Source of the DNA: Alphaproteobacteria bacterium HT1-32
GTDB lineage: Bacteria; Pseudomonadota; Alphaproteobacteria; Rhodospirillales; HT1-32
Assembly: GCA_009649675.1 (NCBI GenBank)
Contig: WJPL01000001.1
Location: 101,683-165,682 of the forward strand
Reading direction: 5' to 3'
DNA: 64,000 nt
Positions 1 to 8,350 of the stretch are shown piece after piece (positions within the stretch are counted from its first letter, which is position 1; each line of letters opens with the position of its first letter). A program made the translations under genes and the position numbers. The notes below the pieces were generated by a model. It saw only the letters and a program-made list of their open reading frames with translations. It searched no databases and was not told where the DNA came from.

Positions 1-198
1 GGCTGGACTGACTGCCGCCGGATTGAATCCCGATTCAACACGCGCAACCGCCATTGCCAGTGAGGGCGGCACACCCGTTGCCCGCGCCTGACGCAGAATC
101 AGATGCTGAATTTCAGGATAGGGTATCTCCGCAGCCGAAGCCGCTGATGACGACAGACAGAGGAGAGCCACAACAACCGGAGCAATCCGCCAGCGCAT
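1..198 (-). CDS. Lytic transglycosylase, SLT domain (5' part only)
   Basis: The frame opens with ATG at 198 on the minus strand and stays open to the window edge, giving the first 66 residues. A signal peptide is visible (basic MRWR, a hydrophobic stretch, then SAASAAE), so the protein is exported to the periplasm. Residues from about 27 match the start of a soluble lytic transglycosylase fold: an ATGVPPSLAMAVARVESGFN segment in which the Glu of VESGFNP corresponds to the family's catalytic acid. Such enzymes cleave peptidoglycan glycan strands to 1,6-anhydro-muropeptides. It begins only 6 bases after the stop of the upstream lipoprotein gene, so the two are probably co-transcribed. The C-terminal part, and any extra binding domain, lies outside the window. 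Confidence 0.8.
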   Translation of the reverse strand, partial: MRWRIAPVVVALLCLSSSAASAAEIPYPEIQHLILRQARATGVPPSLAMAVARVESGFNPAAVSPA

Positions 199-204
199 CA
201 CCGC

Positions 205-1095
205 TCACCCCGCCGACTTCGGCAGCTTCCGGACCACAAAGCTGTCGCCCGTAAAGGCGACCCGCCCCTGAACACCGAGATAATCCAGCATCTTCCGTAA
301 ATTACGGTTCATCCGCGCTGCTTCCGCCGTGGTCTCATACCAGTATTCCGCATGAAGCTGCATAACCCGGACAGGCCGGTAGGTCCGGTAACCGCTGAAC
401 GCGACGAGATATTCCTCAATACGGGTAATCTCAGCGGTCGAGAACTGTTCAAAAGCAAGGCTGTAACTTCGGACAAGTCCCTGTTTCTCTGTAATCCCGG
501 TCAGATTGTCTGTCTGTCCCTGTATGGCACTCTCAATATATGCCGACAGGATGCTTCCGAGATCGCGGGAGAGAATCTCCGCCTGATGGCCCGCGATCTC
601 CAGAATACAATCACGGCCACAGCCAAGCGGTGCATGACGGGGCTTCGGAAAGGCGGTCTCAAACGCGCCCAGCCGCTCGCCTGAACTGACATTCACGATG
701 CGACCCGTCACCCGGGTCCGGATAACCTTTGCATAATTGCCGCTCTCGGCATTCGCATAGATAGTGTAGAGAACAAGAAGGTCGACAGGGGGTGTCGTGA
801 CAGCCCGGGCACCCCCGATCACCTCGCCCTCATCCCGGCGGCTGCGCCCGGTCTCCAGCGTGCCCAGTGAGACCGCTGTTTCATCGACAACCCGATATCC
901 CCTGTCACGCAACTGGCGGACCAGACCATCCTCAACCCGCTGATTTATACGGTTCGTACGGACAACAGAGTCCGGATCACGGTCAATACCCGCAACCATG
1001 ACGACCGGCCCCTCTGCCGCTACAGCCGGATGACCGGCACAGGCAGACAGCAGCAACAGCGTCGCAATCAGGGCATGAGCGAATAACAGCCGCAT
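205..1095 (-). CDS. Predicted outer-membrane-type lipoprotein of unknown function
   Basis: The 296-residue protein starts with a lipoprotein signal (MRLLF, a hydrophobic core, lipobox LSAC with Cys19). The following region, about residues 30-110, alternates short strands and helices and reads like the nucleotide-free FlgO/CsgG/TolB-N type of periplasmic fold (a verb-like VRQLRDRGYRVVDE segment). That resemblance is weak and I do not assign a function. The C-terminal third contains an isolated domain with an RPVRVMQLHAEYWYETTA segment, possibly surface contact. The gene is followed after 6 bases by a lytic transglycosylase, which suggests a cell-envelope role. It lies 83 bases downstream of the soeC-like gene and may have its own promoter. 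Confidence 0.6.
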   Translation of the reverse strand: MRLLFAHALIATLLLLSACAGHPAVAAEGPVVMVAGIDRDPDSVVRTNRINQRVEDGLVRQLRDRGYRVVDETAVSLGTLETGRSRRDEGEVIGGARAVTTPPVDLLVLYTIYANAESGNYAKVIRTRVTGRIVNVSSGERLGAFETAFPKPRHAPLGCGRDCILEIAGHQAEILSRDLGSILSAYIESAIQGQTDNLTGITEKQGLVRSYSLAFEQFSTAEITRIEEYLVAFSGYRTYRPVRVMQLHAEYWYETTAEAARMNRNLRKMLDYLGVQGRVAFTGDSFVVRKLPKSAG

Positions 1096-1178
1096 ATCGT
1101 GGTCCTTCCCGTAACGATCATACAGGAAGGTTATGAAGGGCCGAGAGCGAATTTAGCCGGGGTCACCCGGATTTTTCA

Positions 1179-2129
1179 TCAGGCAGCCTTCGCGCCATAA
1201 AACAAGGTCACGACATGCTTCGCCTCAGCGAAGAACAGCCAGCGTTCAACAAACACGCCAACGCTGACCAGAACCGCCGCCGCCAGAAAGACAATGATAT
1301 CCCAGCCCCCGGCCAGAAAAGCACCCGCAAGCGATAACAGAGCAGGCGCGACAAAACCGCAGAGAACGGCAATCCGCCGCAATTTCTCAGCGTGTTTCCG
1401 GGCGACCTTGAAGCCCATTTCCCGCATCAGATAATTGGCTTCCGTATGCGGTCCTTCCAGCATGGAAACCTTGCCAATGCGCCCCAGTCCGGTCGCACTT
1501 TCCGGGGTCGAGGGATGGCTGGTCGTATCATTACGCTTCCATGCCCCCATCTTCGTCGCCCAGGCCACGAGCACTGCCGACATTGTCAGGATCGACAGAC
1601 CAACTCCGGCGCCTTCACCCAGTACCGCAGAGAACAGGCAGAACCAGACAGCGCCGGTGGCAAGCGCCAGTGTGAGATAGCTGCCCAGCGTCCAGCGGCT
1701 ATGCCACTGGTGAATTGTCGCCAGACTGGCATAGATCATCGCCGTGCAACCGACGGTCACAACAGCACCGATTGCGGCAAGGCCGCCGAGCAGGGCAAAG
1801 ACCCCATCGTTGCTTTCAAGAAAAACCCAGCCCGCAGCAAACAGACCGGCCGGAACATAGGTCAGCAGGGCGACAACCCCTTCACGCGACAACCAGGATG
1901 TCCGCCACTGGCTCATCGCCCGCCAGGCACGTTCCGGATGGCCGAGGTGAAAGGTGGAACTGAGCAGTCCGAATGTCACCAGCGCCAGAGCAAAACCAAG
2001 CCCCACGGTGCCGAACCAGCGGTCAGCAGTCAAAAGCCCCAGAAACGCGCCAAGTCCATAAAAGAACAGCAGACCATATCCGATACCGGATGTCGTCGTG
2101 AACAGGATAACCGAGAGAGCGGGATGCAT
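1179..2129 (-). CDS. soeC: SoeC/DmsC-like membrane anchor of a molybdoenzyme
   Basis: The 316-residue protein is almost entirely hydrophobic, with about eight membrane helices, and matches the DmsC/NrfD-type quinone-reactive anchor. A helix-breaking STFHLGHPERAWRAMSQWRT segment near residue 65-85 is typical of DmsC. I start it at the ATG at 2129 (MHPALSVILF): a longer frame exists but would run through the end of the soeB gene, and 2129 leaves a 4-base gap to the soeB stop, as expected in an operon. It would anchor SoeAB to the inner face of the cytoplasmic membrane and pass electrons to ubiquinone. DmsC of DMSO reductase is the alternative identity; the choice rests on the catalytic subunit. 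Confidence 0.72.
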   Translation of the reverse strand: MHPALSVILFTTTSGIGYGLLFFYGLGAFLGLLTADRWFGTVGLGFALALVTFGLLSSTFHLGHPERAWRAMSQWRTSWLSREGVVALLTYVPAGLFAAGWVFLESNDGVFALLGGLAAIGAVVTVGCTAMIYASLATIHQWHSRWTLGSYLTLALATGAVWFCLFSAVLGEGAGVGLSILTMSAVLVAWATKMGAWKRNDTTSHPSTPESATGLGRIGKVSMLEGPHTEANYLMREMGFKVARKHAEKLRRIAVLCGFVAPALLSLAGAFLAGGWDIIVFLAAAVLVSVGVFVERWLFFAEAKHVVTLFYGAKAA

Positions 2130-2133
2130 GATT

Positions 2134-2889
2134 TTACCTCGACAACAGCCGGTCGACCCAGCGCAACAACGGATTATCGGTATCGACGACGCTATCCAGC
2201 GAGGCCGTCGCACCGATATCCACGGCTTCAACACGCCGCTTGCGTGGCGGCAGATACTTGTTCGTTGGCTTGTAGCCCATCTCTTCCATCAGGTCATATC
2301 CGCCACGGTCTTCAACCAGCTTCGAGACATCCGAGTCCGGATCGCCGAGATCACCGAAATGACGGGCGCTGACAGGACAAGTCGAGACACAGGCCGGAAC
2401 CCGGTCGATCTCGTCAAGATTCTCATTGTAGATGCGGTCAATGCACAGCGTGCACTTTTTCATCACACCTTCGCTGGCATCATATTCACGGGCACCATAA
2501 GGACAGGCCCAGCTGCAGAGTTTGCAGCCGATGCATTTGTCTTCATTGACCAGCACAATGCCGTCTTCCACCCGTTTGAACGAGGCGCCCGTCGGGCAGA
2601 CGGTAACGCAGGCGGCATCTTCGCAATGCAGACAAGATTTCGGGAAATGCACGGTCTGGCTTGTGCCAACACCGCATTCGCCGCTGCCATCTGCTTCGAA
2701 GGTGTGAATGCGGTTGAACCAGACACCCGTCTGATCCGGACCATAGGGGTCAAGATCGGTCAGCGGAGCCGCGTGACCGCCAGCATTCCATTCCTTGCAG
2801 TTCACCGCACAGGCATGACAGCCGACACAGATATCCAGATCAATGACGAGGCCGAGCTTTTTCTCCGTCGTCTGGGGTAATGTGGTCAT
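2134..2889 (-). CDS. soeB: SoeB-like four-cluster ferredoxin subunit
   Basis: The 251-residue protein carries four cysteine groups characteristic of DmsB/SoeB electron-transfer subunits: CVGCHACAVNC at residues 21-31, CLHCEDAACVTVCP near 75, CIGCKLCSWACP near 108, and a split fourth group KKCTLC plus PACVSTCP. Each would bind one [4Fe-4S] cluster and wire electrons from the molybdenum site in SoeA to the membrane subunit. It has no signal peptide, in keeping with a cytoplasmic complex. Its ATG overlaps the soeA stop codon (ATGA), so translation is coupled. Family assignment is firm; the substrate of the complex is inferred. Confidence 0.85.
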   Translation of the reverse strand: MTTLPQTTEKKLGLVIDLDICVGCHACAVNCKEWNAGGHAAPLTDLDPYGPDQTGVWFNRIHTFEADGSGECGVGTSQTVHFPKSCLHCEDAACVTVCPTGASFKRVEDGIVLVNEDKCIGCKLCSWACPYGAREYDASEGVMKKCTLCIDRIYNENLDEIDRVPACVSTCPVSARHFGDLGDPDSDVSKLVEDRGGYDLMEEMGYKPTNKYLPPRKRRVEAVDIGATASLDSVVDTDNPLLRWVDRLLSR

Positions 2890-5768
2890 CCTTCGCCCCT
2901 TTCCTTGCGGAAACTCTGCCCATATTTGAGGATTGCCGGTCGTTGCGGAAGACCTTCCGGCGTCGGTAATGTCGGGAACTGTGGTTCGGAGACCGCATCA
3001 TGATCACCCGCCACTTTCTCCACCTTGACCCTGAGGTCATACCAGGCGGCCTGTCCCGTTACCGGATCAGAGTTTGAATAGCGGTGGCCGTCACTGCGCG
3101 CCGGCAGCAGTTCGGAAATCACATGATTGAGCAGGAACCCCTTTTGTGATTCCCCGGCTTTCGGATCAAGATTCCAGGCACCGGAACGTTTACCGATCGC
3201 GTTCCATGTCCAGATGGTATCGTCGTTGACACCATCCATGACAGCGACCTGCGCCTTGATGTTCCCATGATGGCTGGTCACCCGGATCCAGTCATCATCC
3301 GCAATCGACAGTCGTTCTGCCAGTTTGCGTCCGATATACATCTTGTTGGAGCCGGTGATCTGACGCAGCCAGGCGTTCTGTGACCCCCAGGAATGATACA
3401 TCTGCATCGGGCGCTGGGTCAGCGCATGCAGCGGATATTCTTCCTCGTCAATCATCGTCCCTTCGAACGGCGCATACCAGATCGGCAGCGGGTCGAAATA
3501 GGCATCGACGCGGGCCCGGTGGCGTTCCGGCGGCTGACGGTCACCATGACCACGGGCCGCAAGCCTGAACTTCTGCAACGGCTCGCTGTATATCTGAAGG
3601 ACGATCTGTTCCGCCTTCGGCACAAAGCCGACGGATGCCGCCCATTCCAGATAGCCCTTGTTCGCCATCTTGTAGAAACGATGTTCTTCCGGGAACTCAT
3701 AGTGAGAGAAACAGCCGTTCTCGATATATTTTTCCAGCTGCTGCGGATTTGGCGCACCCTTGCCCCAGGACTCGCCGTCCTCACCGCGCCAGCCGGCCAG
3801 CATACCGATACCCGGTGCCCGCTCATGATTGACGATGTAGTCCGGATAGCCGCCGGGATATTTCGGCGAACCATCTTCATTCACCAGCCCCGGCAGACCA
3901 AGTCTGGCACCGAGGTCAATCAGCATCGACTGGAACGGCCGTACATCCCGGTCCAGTTCAACCACCGGCTGACGGATTGAATCAGCAGCACCATCGGCCT
4001 CACAGATCGGACGGTCCAGCAGGCTGATACAGTCATGCCGTTCCAGATAAGTGGTATCCGGCAGCACCAGGTCCGCATAGGCGACCATTTCGGAATAATA
4101 GGCATCGGAATAGATGATCCGGGGAATCTTGTACTCACCCGTCTCCTCATTCTTGTCGGTCAGCATCTCCATGACACCCTTGGTGTTCATCGAGGAGTTC
4201 CACGACATGTTGGCCATGAACATCATCAGCGTATCGACAGGATAGGGATCACCCTTCCAGGCATTCGTGATGACCATATGCATCATGCCGTGGGCAGCGA
4301 CCGGGAATTCCCAGCTGAACGCCTTGTCGATGCGCATCGGCTCGCCATCTTCATCAACCAGCAGGTCTTCCGGACCTGTCGGAAAACCGAGCGGCGGGCC
4401 GTTCAGCGGCGTATCCGGGGCACAGCTGTTGCCCGGCTTGATGCCCGGCGGGATCGGCTTTGGAAATGGCGGTTTGTAACGGAACCCGCCGGGGCAATCG
4501 ATCGAGCCGATCAGCATCTGCAACAGATGCAGGGAACGGCAGGTATGGAATCCGTTGGAATGGGCAGAAATACCACGCATCGCATGCATGGAGACCGGAC
4601 GACCGATCATCTTGTCATGCTTGCGTCCGGCCCAGTCTGTCCATTCAACGTCGATTTCAACCTGTTCCTCGAAGGCAACATGAGCAAGCTCGGCAGCTAT
4701 GCGACGGATGTTGTCAGCACTGACCCCGGTCCGCTCCGACACCGCTTCCGGCGCATATTGCGGATCCAGATAACGCTCTGCCAAAAGCTGGAACACTGTC
4801 ACAGCCTTACCGCCACCGGGCAGGTCGGCTTCACCGATCAGGCGGGGCTTGATTTCAGCCAGGTTGGCACTGACCAGTTCACCGGTCTCACTGTCAACCA
4901 TCAGCGGATCACCATTCGCATCGCGCGCGAACAGGCCATCATCTGCGCCGCCGGGGTTCCGGGTCACCAGCCATGGCGAATTGGTGTAGCGCACCAGATA
5001 TTCGACATCGATCTTGTCGGCCTTCAGCAACTCATGCACCAGCGACAGAACAAAAAGCCCGTCAGTGCCAGGCCGGATACCAACCCATTCATCTGCAATC
5101 GCGCTGTAGCCGGTCTTCACCGGATTGACCGAGACAAACTTGCCACCCAGTCCCTTGAGCTTACCGAGGCCCATCTTGATGGGGTTCGAATCATGATCTT
5201 CCGCAACGCCGAACATCATGAAATAGCGCGTCCGCTCCCAGTCCGGCTCACCAAATTCCCAGAATGAGCCACCGATGCTGTAGAGTCCGCCTGCCGCCAT
5301 ATTGACGGAACAGAACCCGCCATGAGCGGCATAGTTGTAGGTGCCGAACTGTGACGCCCACCAGCCGGTCAGTGCCTGGCTCTGATCACGACCGGTAAAG
5401 AAAGCCAGTTTCTTCGGGTCTGTCTTGCGGATATTACCGAGCCAGCCAGTCGCCGTCTGCAGCGCCTCTTCCCACTCGATCTCCTTGAACTCACCCGAAC
5501 CACGAGGGCCAACCCGTTTCAGCGGTTTGGTCAGCTTTGCCGGGGAGTTCTGGGTCATTATCCCGGCAGACCCCTTGGCGCAGAGGACACCCCGGTTGAC
5601 CGGGTGATCCCGGTTGCCCTGAATGTAACGAATGCTGCCATCCAGCATGTAGACCTTGATGCCACAGCGACAGGCACACATGTAACAGGTCGTATATTTG
5701 ATCTCGTCAGCCACTTTCGGCGACAGATCAACAGCGTTTGATGGGTCGGTTCTATCTTTACGCGACAT
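2886..5768 (-). CDS. soeA: SoeA-like molybdopterin oxidoreductase, probable sulfite dehydrogenase catalytic subunit
   Basis: This is a 960-residue member of the DMSO-reductase family. An N-terminal [4Fe-4S] motif is present (Cys28, Cys31, Cys35, Cys63 in TTCYMCACRCG and GVLCAKG), followed by molybdopterin-binding domains and a C-terminal dinucleotide-binding domain (ALTQRPMQMYHSWGSQNAWLRQ). Cys153 in GGFCSVNMAAGG lies where family members place the molybdenum ligand. There is no twin-arginine signal, which argues against periplasmic DmsA and for the cytoplasmic SoeABC sulfite dehydrogenase known from Allochromatium and Ruegeria. I start at 5768 because AAGGGGGAA lies just upstream; an ATG one codon earlier would touch the ribosome site. 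An adjacent TusA-type sulfur carrier supports a sulfur role. Polysulfide or tetrathionate reductase-like activity remains possible. Confidence 0.75.
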   Translation of the reverse strand: MSRKDRTDPSNAVDLSPKVADEIKYTTCYMCACRCGIKVYMLDGSIRYIQGNRDHPVNRGVLCAKGSAGIMTQNSPAKLTKPLKRVGPRGSGEFKEIEWEEALQTATGWLGNIRKTDPKKLAFFTGRDQSQALTGWWASQFGTYNYAAHGGFCSVNMAAGGLYSIGGSFWEFGEPDWERTRYFMMFGVAEDHDSNPIKMGLGKLKGLGGKFVSVNPVKTGYSAIADEWVGIRPGTDGLFVLSLVHELLKADKIDVEYLVRYTNSPWLVTRNPGGADDGLFARDANGDPLMVDSETGELVSANLAEIKPRLIGEADLPGGGKAVTVFQLLAERYLDPQYAPEAVSERTGVSADNIRRIAAELAHVAFEEQVEIDVEWTDWAGRKHDKMIGRPVSMHAMRGISAHSNGFHTCRSLHLLQMLIGSIDCPGGFRYKPPFPKPIPPGIKPGNSCAPDTPLNGPPLGFPTGPEDLLVDEDGEPMRIDKAFSWEFPVAAHGMMHMVITNAWKGDPYPVDTLMMFMANMSWNSSMNTKGVMEMLTDKNEETGEYKIPRIIYSDAYYSEMVAYADLVLPDTTYLERHDCISLLDRPICEADGAADSIRQPVVELDRDVRPFQSMLIDLGARLGLPGLVNEDGSPKYPGGYPDYIVNHERAPGIGMLAGWRGEDGESWGKGAPNPQQLEKYIENGCFSHYEFPEEHRFYKMANKGYLEWAASVGFVPKAEQIVLQIYSEPLQKFRLAARGHGDRQPPERHRARVDAYFDPLPIWYAPFEGTMIDEEEYPLHALTQRPMQMYHSWGSQNAWLRQITGSNKMYIGRKLAERLSIADDDWIRVTSHHGNIKAQVAVMDGVNDDTIWTWNAIGKRSGAWNLDPKAGESQKGFLLNHVISELLPARSDGHRYSNSDPVTGQAAWYDLRVKVEKVAGDHDAVSEPQFPTLPTPEGLPQRPAILKYGQSFRKERGEG

Positions 5769-5770
5769 CA

Positions 5771-5779
5771 TTCCCCCTT
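5771..5779 (-). promoter_or_regulatory. Ribosome binding site of soeA
   Basis: On the minus strand a purine run AAGGGGGAA directly precedes two adjacent ATG codons. The second (5768) has the better spacing, so it was taken as the start. Confidence 0.55.
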
Positions 5780-5801
5780 GGTTACGCGACAACATAACCA
5801 C

Positions 5802-5818
5802 TTGTACGGACTATACAA
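5802..5818. promoter_or_regulatory. Inverted repeat upstream of soeA, possible operator
   Basis: TTGTA and TACAA form a perfect 5-base dyad around a 7-base spacer, 34 bases ahead of the soeA start, in the only sizeable gap (148 bases) of the rsmE-gshA-tusA-soeABC series. Such dyads are typical of dimeric helix-turn-helix regulators, but no regulator gene is adjacent and no -35/-10 pair is obvious. A short perfect dyad can arise by chance. Confidence 0.3.
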
Positions 5819-5916
5819 TTAGCCAGCATACTGATTTTCACCGGACCAGCACGATCTGGCTACTCAGTTCTTTTGGGGGTGATCTTCAGAATAAATGAAG
5901 ACCAGTCAAAATGACT

Positions 5917-6150
5917 TCAGGAAGTCTTCTCGATAAGGAATACGAACCGGCCATCCTTCTCGTCACTTTGCAACAGCCGGTGCCCCGTCGCTTCTGCAAA
6001 CGCTGCCATATCCGCCTTTGACCCGGGGTCCGTCGATATCATCTTGAGTATCTGCCCAGTCTCCAGGGCTGCCAGTGACTTTCGGGTCTTCAGCACAGGC
6101 AGAGGACAGTTCAGGCCACTGGCATCAAGGATGGCATCGGCGTCACGCAT
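5917..6150 (-). CDS. TusA/YedF-family sulfur carrier protein
   Basis: The 77-residue protein has the single-domain TusA fold, with the signature GLNCPLPVLKTRKSL: Cys15 followed by Pro-Leu-Pro, the cysteine that carries persulfide sulfur in this family. It starts 15 bases after the gshA stop and lies 148 bases before soeA on the same strand. TusA proteins hand sulfur between cysteine desulfurases, dsr/hdr-type oxidation enzymes and tRNA or molybdenum-cofactor thiolation. Next to a sulfite-oxidising molybdoenzyme, a role in delivering sulfane sulfur or in cofactor maturation is plausible but inferred. The name tusA itself is not certain because several paralogues share this motif. Confidence 0.82.
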   Translation of the reverse strand: MRDADAILDASGLNCPLPVLKTRKSLAALETGQILKMISTDPGSKADMAAFAEATGHRLLQSDEKDGRFVFLIEKTS

Positions 6151-6165
6151 CAGGCGATATCCATT

Positions 6166-7533
6166 TCAGTAAGCATAGTCACGGAAGGACGGCTCCACAG
6201 AACGGTTCCATTCATTTTCATACTTCTCCAGCATTTCCTCGGCCGGTGTCACACCACTGGCAACCGTCTCATGCAGGGCATTCAGAAAATGGGTTTCATC
6301 CAGTGCCATGGAACTTAGGCGGGCACGGCGCTTGAGACCGGTCTTCGAAATCGCCAGAACCTCGCGGGCGATTTCCCGGACCGTGACATTCCTGAACGGC
6401 GTTTTCAGTGCAAGGGTCGGAACATTGTCCCGCAGTTCCTGCTGCTCATCGATGGTCCAGTCCTTGACCAGATCCCAGGCTGCATCGAGCGCTTCGTCGC
6501 AATAAAGCAAGCCAACCCACAATGCCGGCAGGGCGCAGATACGTCGCCAGGGACCACCATCAGCTCCTCGCATTTCAAGAAACTTCTTCAGCCGGACTTC
6601 CGGGAACAGGGTCGACATATGATCTTCCCAGTCCCCCATACCCGGAACCTGCCCCTGAAATCCATCAAGCGAGCCGTTCATGAAATCCCTGAAGGATTTT
6701 CCTGCCACATCGTTATAGACGCCGTCACGATAGACAAAATACATCGGCGTATCGAGCACGTGATCGACATAGCGTTCAAATCCGAATCCGTCTTCGAAGA
6801 CAAAGGGCAGCATGCCGCAACGGTCGTTATCGGTATCGGTCCAGATATGGCTGCGATGACTCAGCCGCCCATTCGGCTTGCGCTCACTGAACGGTGAGTT
6901 GGCAAACAGCGCTGTCGCAATCGGCTGCAGGGCAAGGGAAACACGGAATTTCTTCACCATGTCCGCTTCAGACGCATAATCCAGATTCACCTGCACGGTA
7001 CAGGTGGTCTTCATCATCTCGAGACCCATGGTTCCGACACGCGGCATATAGTCGCCCATGACCTTGTAGCGGCCTTTCGGCATCCAGGGTACCTCATCAG
7101 GTGTCCAGATCGGGTTAGATCCGAAACCTGCGAAGCCAATTCCCAGCGGCTCGGCCACCGTCTTGACCTGTGCCAGATGGCCATTCACCTCTGAACAGGT
7201 CTGATGGACGGTCTCAAGCGGGGCACCAGACAGTTCAAACTGTCCGCCCGGTTCCAGCGAAATCGAAGACCCGTCACCACGGCTCAGGGCAATCGGATTG
7301 CCCTTTTCCATGACCGGCATCCAGTCATACTGGGTCAGGCCTTCCAGCAGGGCACGGATGCCATCTGGTCCGTCATAAGCCAGCGGACGAAGTGTATCCT
7401 TATGGAAGGCAAATTTTTCATGCTCGGTACCAATCCGCCAGGCAGAAGGCGGCTTTGATCCGCTTTCCAGATATTCGACTAACTGGGTTTTCGAGGTGAT
7501 CGGATTCGCGTTACCGGCGGAAGGTGCAGACAT
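6166..7533 (-). CDS. gshA: Glutamate-cysteine ligase, plant/alphaproteobacterial type
   Basis: The 455-residue protein joins glutamate and cysteine with ATP, the first and limiting step of glutathione synthesis in the cytoplasm. It belongs to the plant-type class (about 450-460 residues), recognised by the N-terminal [12 protein letters not shown] motif, [18 protein letters not shown] with its substrate-binding glutamates, and the [14 protein letters not shown] region. The start ATG at 7533 is 25 bases beyond the end of rsmE on the same strand, so rsmE, gshA and the sulfur carrier probably form one transcript. Glutathione would also buffer the sulfur species handled by the neighbouring soe genes, an inference from location. 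Confidence 0.93.
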   Translation of the reverse strand: MSAPSAGNANPITSKTQLVEYLESGSKPPSAWRIGTEHEKFAFHKDTLRPLAYDGPDGIRALLEGLTQYDWMPVMEKGNPIALSRGDGSSISLEPGGQFELSGAPLETVHQTCSEVNGHLAQVKTVAEPLGIGFAGFGSNPIWTPDEVPWMPKGRYKVMGDYMPRVGTMGLEMMKTTCTVQVNLDYASEADMVKKFRVSLALQPIATALFANSPFSERKPNGRLSHRSHIWTDTDNDRCGMLPFVFEDGFGFERYVDHVLDTPMYFVYRDGVYNDVAGKSFRDFMNGSLDGFQGQVPGMGDWEDHMSTLFPEVRLKKFLEMRGADGGPWRRICALPALWVGLLYCDEALDAAWDLVKDWTIDEQQELRDNVPTLALKTPFRNVTVREIAREVLAISKTGLKRRARLSSMALDETHFLNALHETVASGVTPAEEMLEKYENEWNRSVEPSFRDYAY

Positions 7534-7558
7534 TTCAATTCCAAAACTATTAATTCAA

Positions 7559-8314
7559 TCAATCCCGCAATGCCTGCGGCACAGGAGGGGCCTCACCATC
7601 GCCGCAGACAGACTGCCAGATCGCAAGGCTCGTCAGAGCGGCTGTCTCGGCCCGGAGGATCCGCGGACCAAGACTTACGGGGACAAAGTTCGGCAGAGTT
7701 CGCAGCAGGTCAAGTTCGGATTTCTCATAGCCACCTTCCGGTCCGCTAATACATGCCGCCGGATGACCCGCCTTTGCTGACATCGCCACAGCCGCAGAAC
7801 CCCCGGAACCCGCTTCATCCAATACGAATGCAACCCGGTCATCAGGCCAGGCTGACTTCAGGTCAGACAGTTTCACTGCTTCGTGAACGGTTGGAATATC
7901 CAGCCTCTCGCATTGTTCCGACGCTTCAATGACCTGTGCTTTCAGCCGGTCCGTGTTAACCCGGCTGACAATGGTTCGCCGGGTAATGACCGGCAGCAGG
8001 TCAGTGACTCCCAGTTCCGTGGCTTTCTCGATCAGAAAATCCATCCGGTCTTTCTTGATCGGCGCAAAGACCAGCCAGAGTTCGGTTGCCTGCTGCTGTG
8101 CACGGCGATTTTCCCCTACCTTCAGCGTGACAGACTTACCCGCATCGGCGATCTGGCTGCGCCATTCACCCTGCCGCCCGTTGAAAAGCCGCACGGAAGC
8201 TCCGGCATTCAGCCGCATAACAGATCTGAGATAGTGGCTGCGCTGTTTATCCAGCCTTATCTCATTGCCTTCCCCGAGGTCATCGTCGACAAACAGTCTA
8301 GGCGCAGCCATCAT
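7559..8314 (-). CDS. rsmE: 16S rRNA m3U1498 methyltransferase RsmE
   Basis: A protein of about 251 residues with an N-terminal PUA-like RNA-binding part (PRLFVDDDLGEG...HYLRSVMRL) and a C-terminal SPOUT knot methyltransferase with the diagnostic KKDRMDFLIEKATELGV and ISGPEGGYEKSELDLL motifs, ending in LRAETAALTSLAIWQ. It methylates N3 of U1498 in 16S rRNA. Two adjacent ATG codons (8314, 8311) are possible starts; an upstream TTG is less likely. It is divergent from ubiA with only 36 bases between the starts, so the two promoters must overlap or lie inside the neighbouring genes. Confidence 0.92.
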   Translation of the reverse strand: MMAAPRLFVDDDLGEGNEIRLDKQRSHYLRSVMRLNAGASVRLFNGRQGEWRSQIADAGKSVTLKVGENRRAQQQATELWLVFAPIKKDRMDFLIEKATELGVTDLLPVITRRTIVSRVNTDRLKAQVIEASEQCERLDIPTVHEAVKLSDLKSAWPDDRVAFVLDEAGSGGSAAVAMSAKAGHPAACISGPEGGYEKSELDLLRTLPNFVPVSLGPRILRAETAALTSLAIWQSVCGDGEAPPVPQALRD

Positions 8315-8350
8315 CAGCCCATTCAAAATTCAATTCAGTTGCGATATAGC

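Noticed and set aside
1157..1176. Hairpin CCGGG-GTCA-CCCGG plus T-run between the lipoprotein and soeC-like genes
   Set aside because: The T-run lies on the plus strand, whereas both flanking genes are on the minus strand. The stem has only five pairs, so a terminator call is not justified.
1392..2372. Plus-strand frame of 326 codons opposite soeC/soeB
   Set aside because: Low-complexity composition, no match to a protein family, and it is antisense to two well-supported genes.
4035..5267. Plus-strand frame of 410 codons opposite soeA
   Set aside because: Antisense shadow of a strongly supported gene; no domain or ribosome site.
7883..8350. Longer N-terminus for UbiA
   Set aside because: The upstream frame overlaps rsmE and lacks similarity; the normal UbiA length is reached from ATG 8351.
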